This document shows positions 17,196 through 26,790 of a DNA stretch of 64,000 bases, piece after piece. The stretch is from Flagellimonas sp. CMM7. Its GTDB lineage: Bacteria; Bacteroidota; Bacteroidia; Flavobacteriales; Flavobacteriaceae. Positions within the stretch are counted from its first letter, which is position 1. Each line of letters opens with the position of its first letter. Location: NCBI RefSeq assembly GCF_021390195.1, contig NZ_CP090003.1, positions 2,997,501 to 3,061,500 of the forward strand, in the 5' to 3' direction. Made by a program: the position numbers and the translations under genes. The notes beneath the pieces were generated by a model, which worked only from the letters and a program-made list of their open reading frames with translations, searched no databases and was not told where the DNA came from.

Positions 17196-18293
17196 CTACA
17201 CTTTGAAATAGACCTTCTTTTTATCCAAGAAATATGTCAGATACCAAAAAATGAAGAGCACAAAAAGTGAATTGATGACCATAATACTATGCTCTCCCAT
17301 TCCCAAAGGATGGAGAATTCCATGCGTAAAGATTTTGCCAAACCCCCTAAACCACTGAATACCGACAGTTTCTGCCAATAGGTATATAAAAATGGAATTG
17401 GTGCCTACCACAGAAAAAATTCGCATCCATTTTTTTGCGTTTTCCTTCAAATCAATGTGCCAGTAAAACAGGGCAAGCACTAAGACAGCTATTCCACCTG
17501 ACAATAATGTAAATGAGCTAGTGGCCAATCTTTTAATAACAGGTGTGATATTTAAAACATCCAGTACTATCCCCAAGACCACTGCAATGCTTCCCCAAAG
17601 CACAAACGCTTTCAATTTTTGTGCAGCATCGCTTTTATTTAAAAGAAGTCGCCCGCAAACTACACCCCAAATGGTATGCGCTGCTGTAGGGACAAAATTA
17701 ATGGTCACCCAACCATCACCATTGATCTTTCCCATGAAAATACGGTCCATAAAAGAACCAAAACTAGCCCCGTTGTTAAAGGGAGCTGCAGGGTCGTAAA
17801 AACGGTAAAGCAATTCGGTAAGCACCAAAAGGCCTATTGAAATTAGTATTTGGTTTCGATTAGATAAATTCATGATTGCATAGGCAATTAAGATGGTGAA
17901 CGCCAACTGTACCAATACATTCCAGAGTTCCCAAACTAATGCATGGCTGTACACACAATGCAGCAAGACTCCAAAGGCAAATAATAGGAAACATCGTTTA
18001 AGGATATGACGGGTCACAGCTTTTCTAGTGCCAGTTTTCAAATGCTTTCCAATTGAGAACGGCATAGCTACTCCAACTATGAACATAAAAAAAGGTTGAA
18101 TCAAATCCCAAAAACGAAACCCATGCCAAGGATGATGATGCAATTGTTCCCCTAGTCCAGAAAGAAATGGAGTATCCTTGACCAATTCGTAAAAAGAATG
18201 ATGGAACCCAGCGGCCTCAGCAATAAGCAGGAACATGGTCATTCCTCGGAATACATCCAAGGAAAATAAACGTTTTGAAGGTGTTTGTTCCAT
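17196..18293 (-). CDS. HGSNAT-like / DUF5009 multi-pass membrane protein
   Basis: 365 residues with about ten hydrophobic helices. The N-terminal block RLFSLDVFRGMTMFLLI and the later HHPWHGFRFWDLIQPFFMF are those of the acyltransferase-like family that includes heparan-alpha-glucosaminide N-acetyltransferase and bacterial DUF5009/DUF1624 proteins. The conserved His in GFRFWDLIQP-type helices and several charged residues in the membrane fit transfer of an acyl group across the inner membrane to a periplasmic sugar. In this operon it could acetylate, or remodel, an imported oligosaccharide. Reaction not proven. Confidence 0.8.
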   Translation of the reverse strand: MEQTPSKRLFSLDVFRGMTMFLLIAEAAGFHHSFYELVKDTPFLSGLGEQLHHHPWHGFRFWDLIQPFFMFIVGVAMPFSIGKHLKTGTRKAVTRHILKRCFLLFAFGVLLHCVYSHALVWELWNVLVQLAFTILIAYAIMNLSNRNQILISIGLLVLTELLYRFYDPAAPFNNGASFGSFMDRIFMGKINGDGWVTINFVPTAAHTIWGVVCGRLLLNKSDAAQKLKAFVLWGSIAVVLGIVLDVLNITPVIKRLATSSFTLLSGGIAVLVLALFYWHIDLKENAKKWMRIFSVVGTNSIFIYLLAETVGIQWFRGFGKIFTHGILHPLGMGEHSIMVINSLFVLFIFWYLTYFLDKKKVYFKV

Positions 18294-18346
18294 AATTAAG
18301 AATTTTATTGGTTAGATATTACATTGGTTTGTGATGGGATTACATA

Positions 18347-19678
18347 TCAGTCCAAATCTATTTGTTCAATAACATGTTCACCCACGGCTTTACCTTGCTG
18401 TACTCCCAATTCTATAGCTGGTCGATAATGGATTCCACCATAAAGTCTGCTTATTGCCGCCTCTTTAGCTGCATGGCTAAAAGATTTATAGCTACGAACA
18501 GGAAGTCCATATGGCACTTCTGTTTTATCTGCAAAAGCATAGTTGTCTCCAAAAATATGAGTCAATACTGTCGCAGCAGCTGAAGAAGCTACACTATGCC
18601 CAGAAGTATGTTCTGGAAATGCTGGTGTCTGTAGGATTGGTGCCCAATCGGGGTCAATATGTTCATTGATAAAGGTTTCTGGGCGAGTAAGGCTACTTTT
18701 ATATTTTTGGTCCCAACAACTGATAAAGGCATCCGCTATGGCAATACTTACTTGGGCAAGTGTTGCCGAAGCATCTACTGCATTTGTTTCTTTCTCATCC
18801 AACACTTGAGCTGTAATGTGGACCCAATGCCCACCAGGTGAAATTTGTTGTTGAAAGTACATTACATGACCTTTGGTAGTCGAAATATTGGGGTTGCAAT
18901 CCCAGAATTTTGCTATTTCCAATTGGGTTGAATCAACATTTTTTACTGTTTCATATACTTCGGTAGCCTCCTTGAAAAATTGTGAGTTATCAGAAATATC
19001 AAAACTTGTAGGTAAACCGGGGTCAAACTGTCCTGCGGAATCCAATACAAAAGGTTTGATTGTGTTCCAATGAGGCTCAATGGCTTCCATATAATCAGGT
19101 GGAGTGGGCTTCCATCGTCCCGGATCTTTATTTACGCTATAACGGGGTAGGGCAGTACGTCGTAAATAGCCATCTGAACTTGCACGTTGAATTACTTCTT
19201 GTGAGATAGCATCTCCCAACGCAATGGAGTTTTCAAAAATTTCTTTATCGATTCCAATTTCTTGCACATCCTTCAAAAGGTCTATGCGGAGATTATCTAC
19301 TCTTTCTATATCAAAAACCAGCACTTTGGCCACATTAAGAAAAGCGACCATGGAGGTTAGGGGATAGTAATACTTTTTATTTGAATCTGGTTTTGCGGTA
19401 AGATTTAGGTCGTTCAACTGTCCTCCAAGTGAAACCTTTGTGGAATCCATAAAACGAATGCCCTCGTATGCCGCAATATTTGAATAGGCATAAATTCTGC
19501 TTGCTACAGGGGGCGTAAAAATATCTGCTACTATAACATCAGTAAGTTTTCGATTGTATTCTGTAATGCTATTCTCAAAATAGGCCCCCAATTCTTCCGG
19601 CTTATGTGTTTCACCACAAGAGACTATAAGCAACATAGCCACCAAACCTATTATAATCCATGACTTAATCATTTTCAT
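18347..19678 (-). CDS. PAP2 / vanadium-dependent haloperoxidase-like lipoprotein
   Basis: 443 residues with an exported N-terminus and lipobox (LLIVSCGE). The three PAP2-superfamily motifs are visible: KYKSSLTRP (K-x6-RP), HTSGHS (PSGH-type, Pro replaced) and SRLYGGIH (SR-x5-H). The Asp that normally follows the last motif by three residues is Ala here (HYRPA). This family includes vanadium haloperoxidases and acid phosphatases; both are common in Bacteroidota near SusCD and VCBS genes. The start overlaps the stop of the 19665 gene by 14 bp. Halogenation, desulfation-like dephosphorylation or another activity cannot be separated from sequence. Confidence 0.82.
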   Translation of the reverse strand: MKMIKSWIIIGLVAMLLIVSCGETHKPEELGAYFENSITEYNRKLTDVIVADIFTPPVASRIYAYSNIAAYEGIRFMDSTKVSLGGQLNDLNLTAKPDSNKKYYYPLTSMVAFLNVAKVLVFDIERVDNLRIDLLKDVQEIGIDKEIFENSIALGDAISQEVIQRASSDGYLRRTALPRYSVNKDPGRWKPTPPDYMEAIEPHWNTIKPFVLDSAGQFDPGLPTSFDISDNSQFFKEATEVYETVKNVDSTQLEIAKFWDCNPNISTTKGHVMYFQQQISPGGHWVHITAQVLDEKETNAVDASATLAQVSIAIADAFISCWDQKYKSSLTRPETFINEHIDPDWAPILQTPAFPEHTSGHSVASSAAATVLTHIFGDNYAFADKTEVPYGLPVRSYKSFSHAAKEAAISRLYGGIHYRPAIELGVQQGKAVGEHVIEQIDLD

Positions 19679-22600
19679 AAACTGTTTTTGTAATGCCCTT
19701 ATAATTAGTTATTTCTATTTGTTCAATTTTATCATTTATAAATAATCTTCTAGAGTTCTGTGATAGATAACCCGACCCGTATTGAAACTCCAATTTCTGC
19801 TTTTTTCCATTTGTAAAAGTGATAATGGCATTCATACTATCCTCACTTATGTCAATGAATTTCAATTCCTTATTCTTGAACTGGGATTCAAACACCTTTA
19901 ATGGGCCACTATTGTTCCCCACAATAATGAATAATCTGCCGTCCTTGTTTTTTAGTTGTGCAAGACCGCTTGAATCATAATTGTTAGCAAGACCACTTTT
20001 TTCTAATTCAATATACTCAAATGTTCCATCGCCATTTCCTTTTAGAAGTGTGCCGTATTGGGCATCATATCGGCCATTTGAGACTTCGGTTACGTATGAA
20101 TTACCCGTCAGCAAAAGGTCTATATTGCCATCTTGGTCAAAATCTTCAACCACTAATCCTTCAGTTGGGGCAACTTGTGCACTCAGGGGTAACGCGGTCA
20201 GTTGAAATTTTCCATTTCCCAAGTTCTCTATGTAAGAACTTTCAAATACATGACTTTTTACCACGTAGGCATCTTCCAGTTCTTCTGGCAAGAAAGATTC
20301 TTTAAAAGTTTTTTCTGCATAGGATTGATAGGTTTGGAAACGCCCTCTCATCGCATTGACTTGTTCTATAAGTTTATCCCGTGTATGGGAAATGTAATTT
20401 TCACCATCGTTGTAATAACACATGATAGGATCAATTCTGCCGTCCTTGTCATAATCTTTGGCGTAGATGCACAAAGGTTCATCTTTGGAGGCTCGGTATT
20501 TAGTATTTAAACCCAAATTTCCAACTACATAATCCATATCCCCATCATTATCAAAATCACCACTTGATATGCTGTTCCACCAACCTTCTGATTTATCCAG
20601 GCCTGCATGACTTTCTACAAGGTTTAGTTTGCCTTGATCATTATGAAAAAGCGTTATGGGCATAAATTCGCCCACAACGATCAGGTCAGACCATCCATCA
20701 TTATCGTAATCGGACCAAATAGCGGAAGTGACCATGGTCAATTTTTCCCAATGCTGTATACTTTGCCCTATTTCCCTAAACTTGGGTTTACCTTCTGTGG
20801 AGATATTCTCATACAACTGACTGGTTACAGGCATTGGGTAACTACCCGGATTAACTCTTCCTCCAACAAACAGGTCCAAGTCTCCGTCTTTATCAAAATC
20901 AGCTGCCGTAACACATGAACCACTTATATTAACAACGGGCAATGCATCGGTCAGTGAAAAATTTCCTTTTCCATCATTTACATATAATCTATCTTGATAC
21001 ACATCCTCTGTGTAAGAAGTAGGGATGCCGCCACTTACAACATATAAATCTTGATGTCCATCTCCATTGGCATCAAAAAACAGCATACCCATGTCTTCTC
21101 TTAACCGTTCTTGATAACCCACAAAGGTATTTTTGAAACCGTCTTCTTTTTGCATGTAGATTTGACCAGTAGAACCGGCTGCCCCTCCCACATAAAAATC
21201 TTCCATTCCATTGGAATCAACATCACCAACAGCTATACCAGGACCTCCACGAGAATGCATGTGCGGAAGAATTGGTTGAATACGGAAGTCTACGATTGGA
21301 TCTTCTTTTTGAAAATAATTGATACCTAAGGTGTCCGTAATTTCTACAAACCATTTACTTGTTTCAATAAGCGAAATTTCATTGTGAGCTTCGACCTTTT
21401 TCGATTCGGATTGTCTAATTACAAGCTTTTGGTTCGATTTTACATTCGCTATTTTTTGATAGGAATCATCGGGCCACCATATCTCTACGGCAGTAACAAT
21501 GGTGTCTTGGCCTAAGCCAAAATGAACAGTTGGGTCAACGCTAGATTCATAACCTCTACTTAAGTAATGTTGATAATATTGAGTGTTGCTTTCTGAAGCA
21601 ACCTTAATCCGAGAGCCAATTCCTTCAAGATTCCCTTTATTACCTTTTAATTCTATTTGCAGAAAATTACCGTTCTCTTTTTTACTGGTGTTTTCATAAA
21701 CAAACGCGTTTTGATTTACGTTGTTCACCACCAAATCCAAGTCTCCATCATTGTCCAGGTCGGCAAAAGTAGCTCCATTGGAACAACTTTTATCACGTAT
21801 CCCCCATTCCCCAGATGTATTTTCAAAGGCGGTATTACCCTTATTCTTAAACACATAGTTGACCAGTTCGGCCCGAGGTAAATTATGAATGGAATTTAAT
21901 TTTTCCTTGACTTTGGTTTCTCTATCACCCATAGGGCTATTACTTCTATTTTGATAGTGGATATAATCCAAATTCCCTAAATCCCTTAAAAATCCATTGG
22001 TGACATATAGGTCTTTATGACCATCATTGTCATAATCTGCCAATAGCGCACTCCAGCTCCAGTCGGTACTGCTTACCCCGGCCAAATAGCCAATTTCACT
22101 AAACCTGCCTTCACCTTGATTTAGTTGAAGTGTATTTCTGGTGTATTGTGGAGAATAACCAGCTTCCAGCATAAAGTTGAATCGATCATACCCGGTAGAG
22201 GAAATAATCAATTTTTGTCGCAAATTATCTTCTGGATGCATGTCCAAAACCATAATATCCGGCTTGCCATTGTTATCAATATCCGCAATATCGTTGCCCA
22301 TTCCCGCGTAGGAAGTATGCTTTAAGTAAGTGTCCAATTCGTCCTTGAACGTCCCGTCCCCTTGGTTAATGTACAGGATATCATTGCCCACAAAATCGTT
22401 GGAAACATATATGTCTGGCCATGAATCGTCATTGATGTTGGATATGCCCACACCCAGTCCGTAGCCCTCCACAAGAATACCGGATGTTAGCGAAACATCT
22501 GTGAATTTTCCATTGCCATCATTTCTGTACAAACGATCGTTGCTTACAGATGAGCCATCCAACTTTCTTGGATTGCTGACATTTACGTTGTATTCATATG

Positions 22601-23177
22601 CAGCTGGGTTCACCAAAAGATACATGTCTAGATCATTATCCTTATCATAGTCAAAAAAGGCGGCATGCATGGATTGGCGTTTGTCATCCAGACCATATTC
22701 TGCAGCTTTTTCAGTAAAGGTGTTGTCACCGTTATTAATGTAGAGCATGTTGGCCCGCTCCTCTAATTGCGCGCTGCCAGAAACGCATATATAGATATCC
22801 AAAAAACCATCTTGATTAATATCGACCATGGCAGCACCAGTACCCCAACGATTGTTGATCAGTCCAGATTTTTCAGTGATATCTTCAAATTTCATGTTTC
22901 CTTTATTAAGATAGAGTCTACCTGAAACCATATTGCCGCTAAAATAAACGTCTACCAATCCATCATTGTTAATATCGCCAACAGCTGTGCCCGCACCAGT
23001 ATAGATGTTCATGAAATTGAACACATTGATGCTGTCATTTTCAACTATTTCATTGTTGAAGTCAATACCAGATTCTGATGCACTCAGCAAATGGAATTTT
23101 GCATTGTTCGTTTTTTTGCAAGAAACAATAAATGCAAGCACACAATAGATAAAAACAAGTATGGCATTCTTCTTCAT
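19665..23177 (-). CDS. Giant VCBS/FG-GAP repeat and ASPIC/UnbV lipoprotein, copy 2
   Basis: 1170 residues. A signal peptide ends in a lipobox-like IVSCKKTN. Many FG-GAP/VCBS beta-propeller repeats follow, each with a Ca-binding loop of the type DxNxDGxxD (for example DINNDGLVDVY, DYDNDGHKDLY). An ASPIC/UnbV domain near residues 530-605 shows GIGSRIKV, SRGYESSVDPTVHFGLG and VEIWWPDD. A conserved block around CIYAKDYDKDGRIDPIMCYYNDG is shared with the next gene (23174). The family is related to vertebrate CRTAC1; its role is unknown but it is common beside SusC/SusD. The ATG overlaps the upstream stop as ATGA, so both copies are co-translated. A surface glycan-binding role is likely but unproven. 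Confidence 0.85.
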   Translation of the reverse strand: MKKNAILVFIYCVLAFIVSCKKTNNAKFHLLSASESGIDFNNEIVENDSINVFNFMNIYTGAGTAVGDINNDGLVDVYFSGNMVSGRLYLNKGNMKFEDITEKSGLINNRWGTGAAMVDINQDGFLDIYICVSGSAQLEERANMLYINNGDNTFTEKAAEYGLDDKRQSMHAAFFDYDKDNDLDMYLLVNPAAYEYNVNVSNPRKLDGSSVSNDRLYRNDGNGKFTDVSLTSGILVEGYGLGVGISNINDDSWPDIYVSNDFVGNDILYINQGDGTFKDELDTYLKHTSYAGMGNDIADIDNNGKPDIMVLDMHPEDNLRQKLIISSTGYDRFNFMLEAGYSPQYTRNTLQLNQGEGRFSEIGYLAGVSSTDWSWSALLADYDNDGHKDLYVTNGFLRDLGNLDYIHYQNRSNSPMGDRETKVKEKLNSIHNLPRAELVNYVFKNKGNTAFENTSGEWGIRDKSCSNGATFADLDNDGDLDLVVNNVNQNAFVYENTSKKENGNFLQIELKGNKGNLEGIGSRIKVASESNTQYYQHYLSRGYESSVDPTVHFGLGQDTIVTAVEIWWPDDSYQKIANVKSNQKLVIRQSESKKVEAHNEISLIETSKWFVEITDTLGINYFQKEDPIVDFRIQPILPHMHSRGGPGIAVGDVDSNGMEDFYVGGAAGSTGQIYMQKEDGFKNTFVGYQERLREDMGMLFFDANGDGHQDLYVVSGGIPTSYTEDVYQDRLYVNDGKGNFSLTDALPVVNISGSCVTAADFDKDGDLDLFVGGRVNPGSYPMPVTSQLYENISTEGKPKFREIGQSIQHWEKLTMVTSAIWSDYDNDGWSDLIVVGEFMPITLFHNDQGKLNLVESHAGLDKSEGWWNSISSGDFDNDGDMDYVVGNLGLNTKYRASKDEPLCIYAKDYDKDGRIDPIMCYYNDGENYISHTRDKLIEQVNAMRGRFQTYQSYAEKTFKESFLPEELEDAYVVKSHVFESSYIENLGNGKFQLTALPLSAQVAPTEGLVVEDFDQDGNIDLLLTGNSYVTEVSNGRYDAQYGTLLKGNGDGTFEYIELEKSGLANNYDSSGLAQLKNKDGRLFIIVGNNSGPLKVFESQFKNKELKFIDISEDSMNAIITFTNGKKQKLEFQYGSGYLSQNSRRLFINDKIEQIEITNYKGITKTVYEND

Positions 23178-26100
23178 TCTCTTACATCAATTTTTGTTTC
23201 AACTCCCTTAAAATTCTTTACCACAATGAATTTGGCATTTTTCGGTATTAGTTGCTTGCGACTCCCTTGCGATAAATATCCCGCACCATAATACAGTTCT
23301 CTTTTTTGTATGGAACCATCTTCAAAATGAATGGTGAGTGAAGCATCTTGTGGACTTGATTGATAGATAAACTGATCGCCTAGTTTTCTCGAATGAATTT
23401 TTAATTCAGCACTATTTATTCCAGATAGCACTAGCTCAGTATCCTTGGTGAATAGATTAACTTGGCTTTTGGCATCTCCCTTTACAAAAAAACCGCTTTG
23501 ATTTACGTTTATTGGTTTAAAATTTCCTTTGCCATCTCCTGCCATAAGCCACCCGATTGATGCATCGTATCTACCATTAAAGACTTCTCCACTATAAAAA
23601 TTGCCCACCGCTAAAATATCCAGATGATTGTCCTGATCATAGTCCCCTATGTTTATCCCATACATGGGAGCCGTTTGCATGGAAATAGGTAAAGGTTTTA
23701 ATGTGAACTTTCCATTGCCCAAGTTTTCTAGATAACTGCTGGCAAAGGTTTCGCTTTTAACAATGAGAGCATCTGCGAGTTCCCCCTCAGCAAATGATTC
23801 TTCAAAAGTTGCCTCTGCATAATCGTTATACGTTCTAAACCTAACCCGCATTGCGTTGATTTGGTCAATAAGGTCATTTCTAGAATGTGCTATGTAATTT
23901 TTCCCATCTATATAATGACACATTACAGGGTCTATTTGACCATTCTTATCATAATCTTTGGCATATATGCAAAGTGGTTCGGTTACGCTTGCTTTATAGC
24001 GACTGTTCAGGCCAAAATTTCCAAGCACATAATCACTATCCCCGTCGTTATCAAAATCGCCGGATGTTATACTGTTCCACCAACCATTGGTCCCTTTTAA
24101 TGCAATTTGTTCTGTAATATCTTCAAACTTACCTTCATTGTTTTTAAAGAATCGAATAGGCATGAATTCGCCAACTACGATCAGATCTACCCAAGAATCA
24201 TTATCAAAATCAGTCCATAGAGCAGCGGTGACCATTCCCAGTTCTGCTGAAGCATTTGAAAAGGATTGGTCTTCATTGAATTTGATATTCCCTGTTGAAC
24301 TATAATTTTTTAACAAGGAACTTTTTGGTGATAGGGGATATTCTCCTGGTTTCACCCTTCCTCCAACAAAAAGATCTATATCTCCATCTTTATCATAATC
24401 GGCTCCGGTTACAACAGATCCGCTCACTAAAGATTCTGGTAAAGCATCCACTATTGAATATACTCCTGTACCATCATTTTCATAGATACGGTCTTGATAT
24501 GCGATGCTACCCTTAACTGCGGATGATCCTCCGCTTACCACATATAAATCTTGATCGCCATCTGCATCTGCATCAAAGAACAAGGCGCCCATATCTTCTG
24601 AGTCTGCCTCCTTGAAAATAGTTTCCGTGAAAGATTTGCCGTCCTTATTCTGTATTTTTAATACCCCAGATTGTCCAGCTGCTCCAGCTACGTAGACATC
24701 TTCAAGTCCATCGCCGTTGGCATCTCCAACTGCCATACCTGGTCCATTTTTGGAGTGCATGTGTGGTAGAAGTGGTTGAATTTTGTAATCAACAAAATCA
24801 TTTTCTTGGTGTGTGAATTCCAAACCAATACTATCGATTTCTTTAAATAATCTTGATGTCTTTTTCGGATTATTCTTATGAAGGGTTTGTGCATTAGTTT
24901 GATGAACAACCAATTCTTGATTGACAGTAATGTTTTTCAGGATTTCCTGCATCTTATTTGGCCATGTAATGATGACGCTATCAATTTTCTTGATATCCCC
25001 TAAACCAAAATGAAGACTAGGCTCTACGGAAGAAAGGTACCCTCGGTAAGGTGTAAAATATTGCTTTTGAAGCTTTCCTTGATAATAAAGCTCAACTTGA
25101 CTTCCTATACCTTCTAAATTTGGACTGTTACCTTTAAAACGGAATTTTAAATACGATTGTGTGCTGTCAATACTGGTGTTGTTCCTTAAAATACTTGCTG
25201 GGTCATCAATATTATTGACTACTAAATCAAGATCACCATCATTATCAAAATCTGCATATGCGGCCCCATTTGAAAAAGTGGGTTTTGTAATTCCGGCTAC
25301 TTTTGATATGTCCTTAAATTGAAGTTCGCCTTCATTCTTGAACAAATAGTTGGATCGTTTTATTCCGGGAAGTTTATTTAGCTCTTCTAGACGCTTTTCT
25401 CTATTGGCCTGTTCTGAGCCCATAGAGAGAATTGTATTGCCGTATACCATAAAATCAAGATTGGTTATGTCTTGGCGGTATCCGTTGGTGACAAATAGGT
25501 CCTTTTTTCCATCATGGTCATAATCAGAAAGTAAGGCGCTCCAGCTCCATTCCGTAGCCGAAATCCCTGATATTTGCCCAACTTCACTAAATGAACCATT
25601 TCCATTGTTCAACTGTAGGGTATTTCTAATATATTGGGGTTGATATCCATTGGAAATGGCATTATGATGCTCGTCATAATTATTGCCCATCATGGTCAAT
25701 TTCCATCTTTTATTATCGGGCGGGAGCATATCCAAAACCACTACATCCATTAAACCATCATTGTTGATATCTGCAATATCATTACCCATTCCATTGAATG
25801 TAAGATGGCCCATATATTCAAAAATTTCATTCTTAAAGGTTCCGTCCTTTTGATTTATATACAGGAAATCATCAGTTAAAAAATCGTTTGATACGTAGAT
25901 GTCCGTCCAACCATCTTGATTGATATCACAAACTTCAACTCCCAAGCCGAAACCTTCCATAAGGATATTGGCTTCCTTGGACACATCTGTAAAAGTGCCA
26001 TCCCCATTATTCCTGAATAGTTTATCTACGGAAGGGGCCTTGCCCGACCAGTCTTTTGGGCGTGAAGTGTTTCTATTGTAATCGACTAAGGCATTACTGA

Positions 26101-26695
26101 GAAGATACATGTCCAAATCACCATCACCATCATAGTCAAAGAAATTTGCTTGAACCGAGTAACTGCTATCGGCTATTCCCCATTTACCTGCTTCTTCGGT
26201 AAAAGATAATTTATCATTTTTCATTCCGTTGTTGACAAACAAGAGATTGGCCCTATCCTCATTGGATGACCCTCTCGGACCTCCCTTGCAAACGTAAATA
26301 TCAGGATATCCATCTTGGTTAATATCAATAATCGCAACACCATTTGACCAACCTGTAGTTCCCACCTGCGCGGTTTCCGTGATATCCTGGAATTTAAACT
26401 CCCCAAGATTACGGTACAACCGATTGCTGACCATATTACCCGTAAAGTAAATGTCTTGCATCCCATCTTGATCAAAATCTGCTACGGCAACACCCGCTCC
26501 ATTATACATATATTCAAATTCGAGCACACTTGGCTCACCTCCAATTACTAGGCTATTGTTGAACGATACCCCTGTTTCTTTTGGTGATAAGTCATGAAAC
26601 AGTTTGTTCTTATTTTCTTTACATGAAATAACAGATGATATAAGTATCAGAGTAAAAAAGACAGTACGAATACAAATATGATGATTGATGGACAT
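23174..26695 (-). CDS. Giant VCBS/FG-GAP repeat and ASPIC/UnbV lipoprotein, copy 1
   Basis: 1173 residues from the ATG at 26695 (MSINHHICIR..., a good signal peptide with ISCKEN lipobox). ATGs at 26701 and 26731 are also in frame, but 26731 lies inside the terminator hairpin at 26717-26750. The protein has serial FG-GAP calcium loops (DFDQDGMQDIY, DYDGDGDLDMY, DYDHDGKKDLF) and an ASPIC/UnbV domain with LYYQGKLQKQYFTPYRGYLSS and SLHFGLGDI. It is the paralogue of the 19665 gene, same size and architecture, pointing to a tandem duplication with divergence. It follows susD in the operon after an intrinsic terminator. Confidence 0.85.
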   Translation of the reverse strand: MSINHHICIRTVFFTLILISSVISCKENKNKLFHDLSPKETGVSFNNSLVIGGEPSVLEFEYMYNGAGVAVADFDQDGMQDIYFTGNMVSNRLYRNLGEFKFQDITETAQVGTTGWSNGVAIIDINQDGYPDIYVCKGGPRGSSNEDRANLLFVNNGMKNDKLSFTEEAGKWGIADSSYSVQANFFDYDGDGDLDMYLLSNALVDYNRNTSRPKDWSGKAPSVDKLFRNNGDGTFTDVSKEANILMEGFGLGVEVCDINQDGWTDIYVSNDFLTDDFLYINQKDGTFKNEIFEYMGHLTFNGMGNDIADINNDGLMDVVVLDMLPPDNKRWKLTMMGNNYDEHHNAISNGYQPQYIRNTLQLNNGNGSFSEVGQISGISATEWSWSALLSDYDHDGKKDLFVTNGYRQDITNLDFMVYGNTILSMGSEQANREKRLEELNKLPGIKRSNYLFKNEGELQFKDISKVAGITKPTFSNGAAYADFDNDGDLDLVVNNIDDPASILRNNTSIDSTQSYLKFRFKGNSPNLEGIGSQVELYYQGKLQKQYFTPYRGYLSSVEPSLHFGLGDIKKIDSVIITWPNKMQEILKNITVNQELVVHQTNAQTLHKNNPKKTSRLFKEIDSIGLEFTHQENDFVDYKIQPLLPHMHSKNGPGMAVGDANGDGLEDVYVAGAAGQSGVLKIQNKDGKSFTETIFKEADSEDMGALFFDADADGDQDLYVVSGGSSAVKGSIAYQDRIYENDGTGVYSIVDALPESLVSGSVVTGADYDKDGDIDLFVGGRVKPGEYPLSPKSSLLKNYSSTGNIKFNEDQSFSNASAELGMVTAALWTDFDNDSWVDLIVVGEFMPIRFFKNNEGKFEDITEQIALKGTNGWWNSITSGDFDNDGDSDYVLGNFGLNSRYKASVTEPLCIYAKDYDKNGQIDPVMCHYIDGKNYIAHSRNDLIDQINAMRVRFRTYNDYAEATFEESFAEGELADALIVKSETFASSYLENLGNGKFTLKPLPISMQTAPMYGINIGDYDQDNHLDILAVGNFYSGEVFNGRYDASIGWLMAGDGKGNFKPINVNQSGFFVKGDAKSQVNLFTKDTELVLSGINSAELKIHSRKLGDQFIYQSSPQDASLTIHFEDGSIQKRELYYGAGYLSQGSRKQLIPKNAKFIVVKNFKGVETKIDVRE

Positions 26696-26711
26696 TTGCA
26701 TAAAACGGTTT

Positions 26712-26750
26712 AAAAAAAGGAATCCAATCATAAATTTAATTGGATTCCTT
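26712..26750 (-). terminator. Intrinsic terminator between susD and the VCBS genes
   Basis: On the minus strand a perfect 12-bp stem (arms 26750-26739 and 26728-26717) with a 10-nt loop is followed by a run of T (26718-26712). It lies about 40 bp after the SusD stop (26791) and just before the VCBS start, inside an otherwise co-directional operon. It should reduce expression of downstream genes relative to susCD. Confidence 0.75.
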
Positions 26751-26790
26751 AAAATAACTTAAACTATATGGTTAATAATAGAATTCCTGT

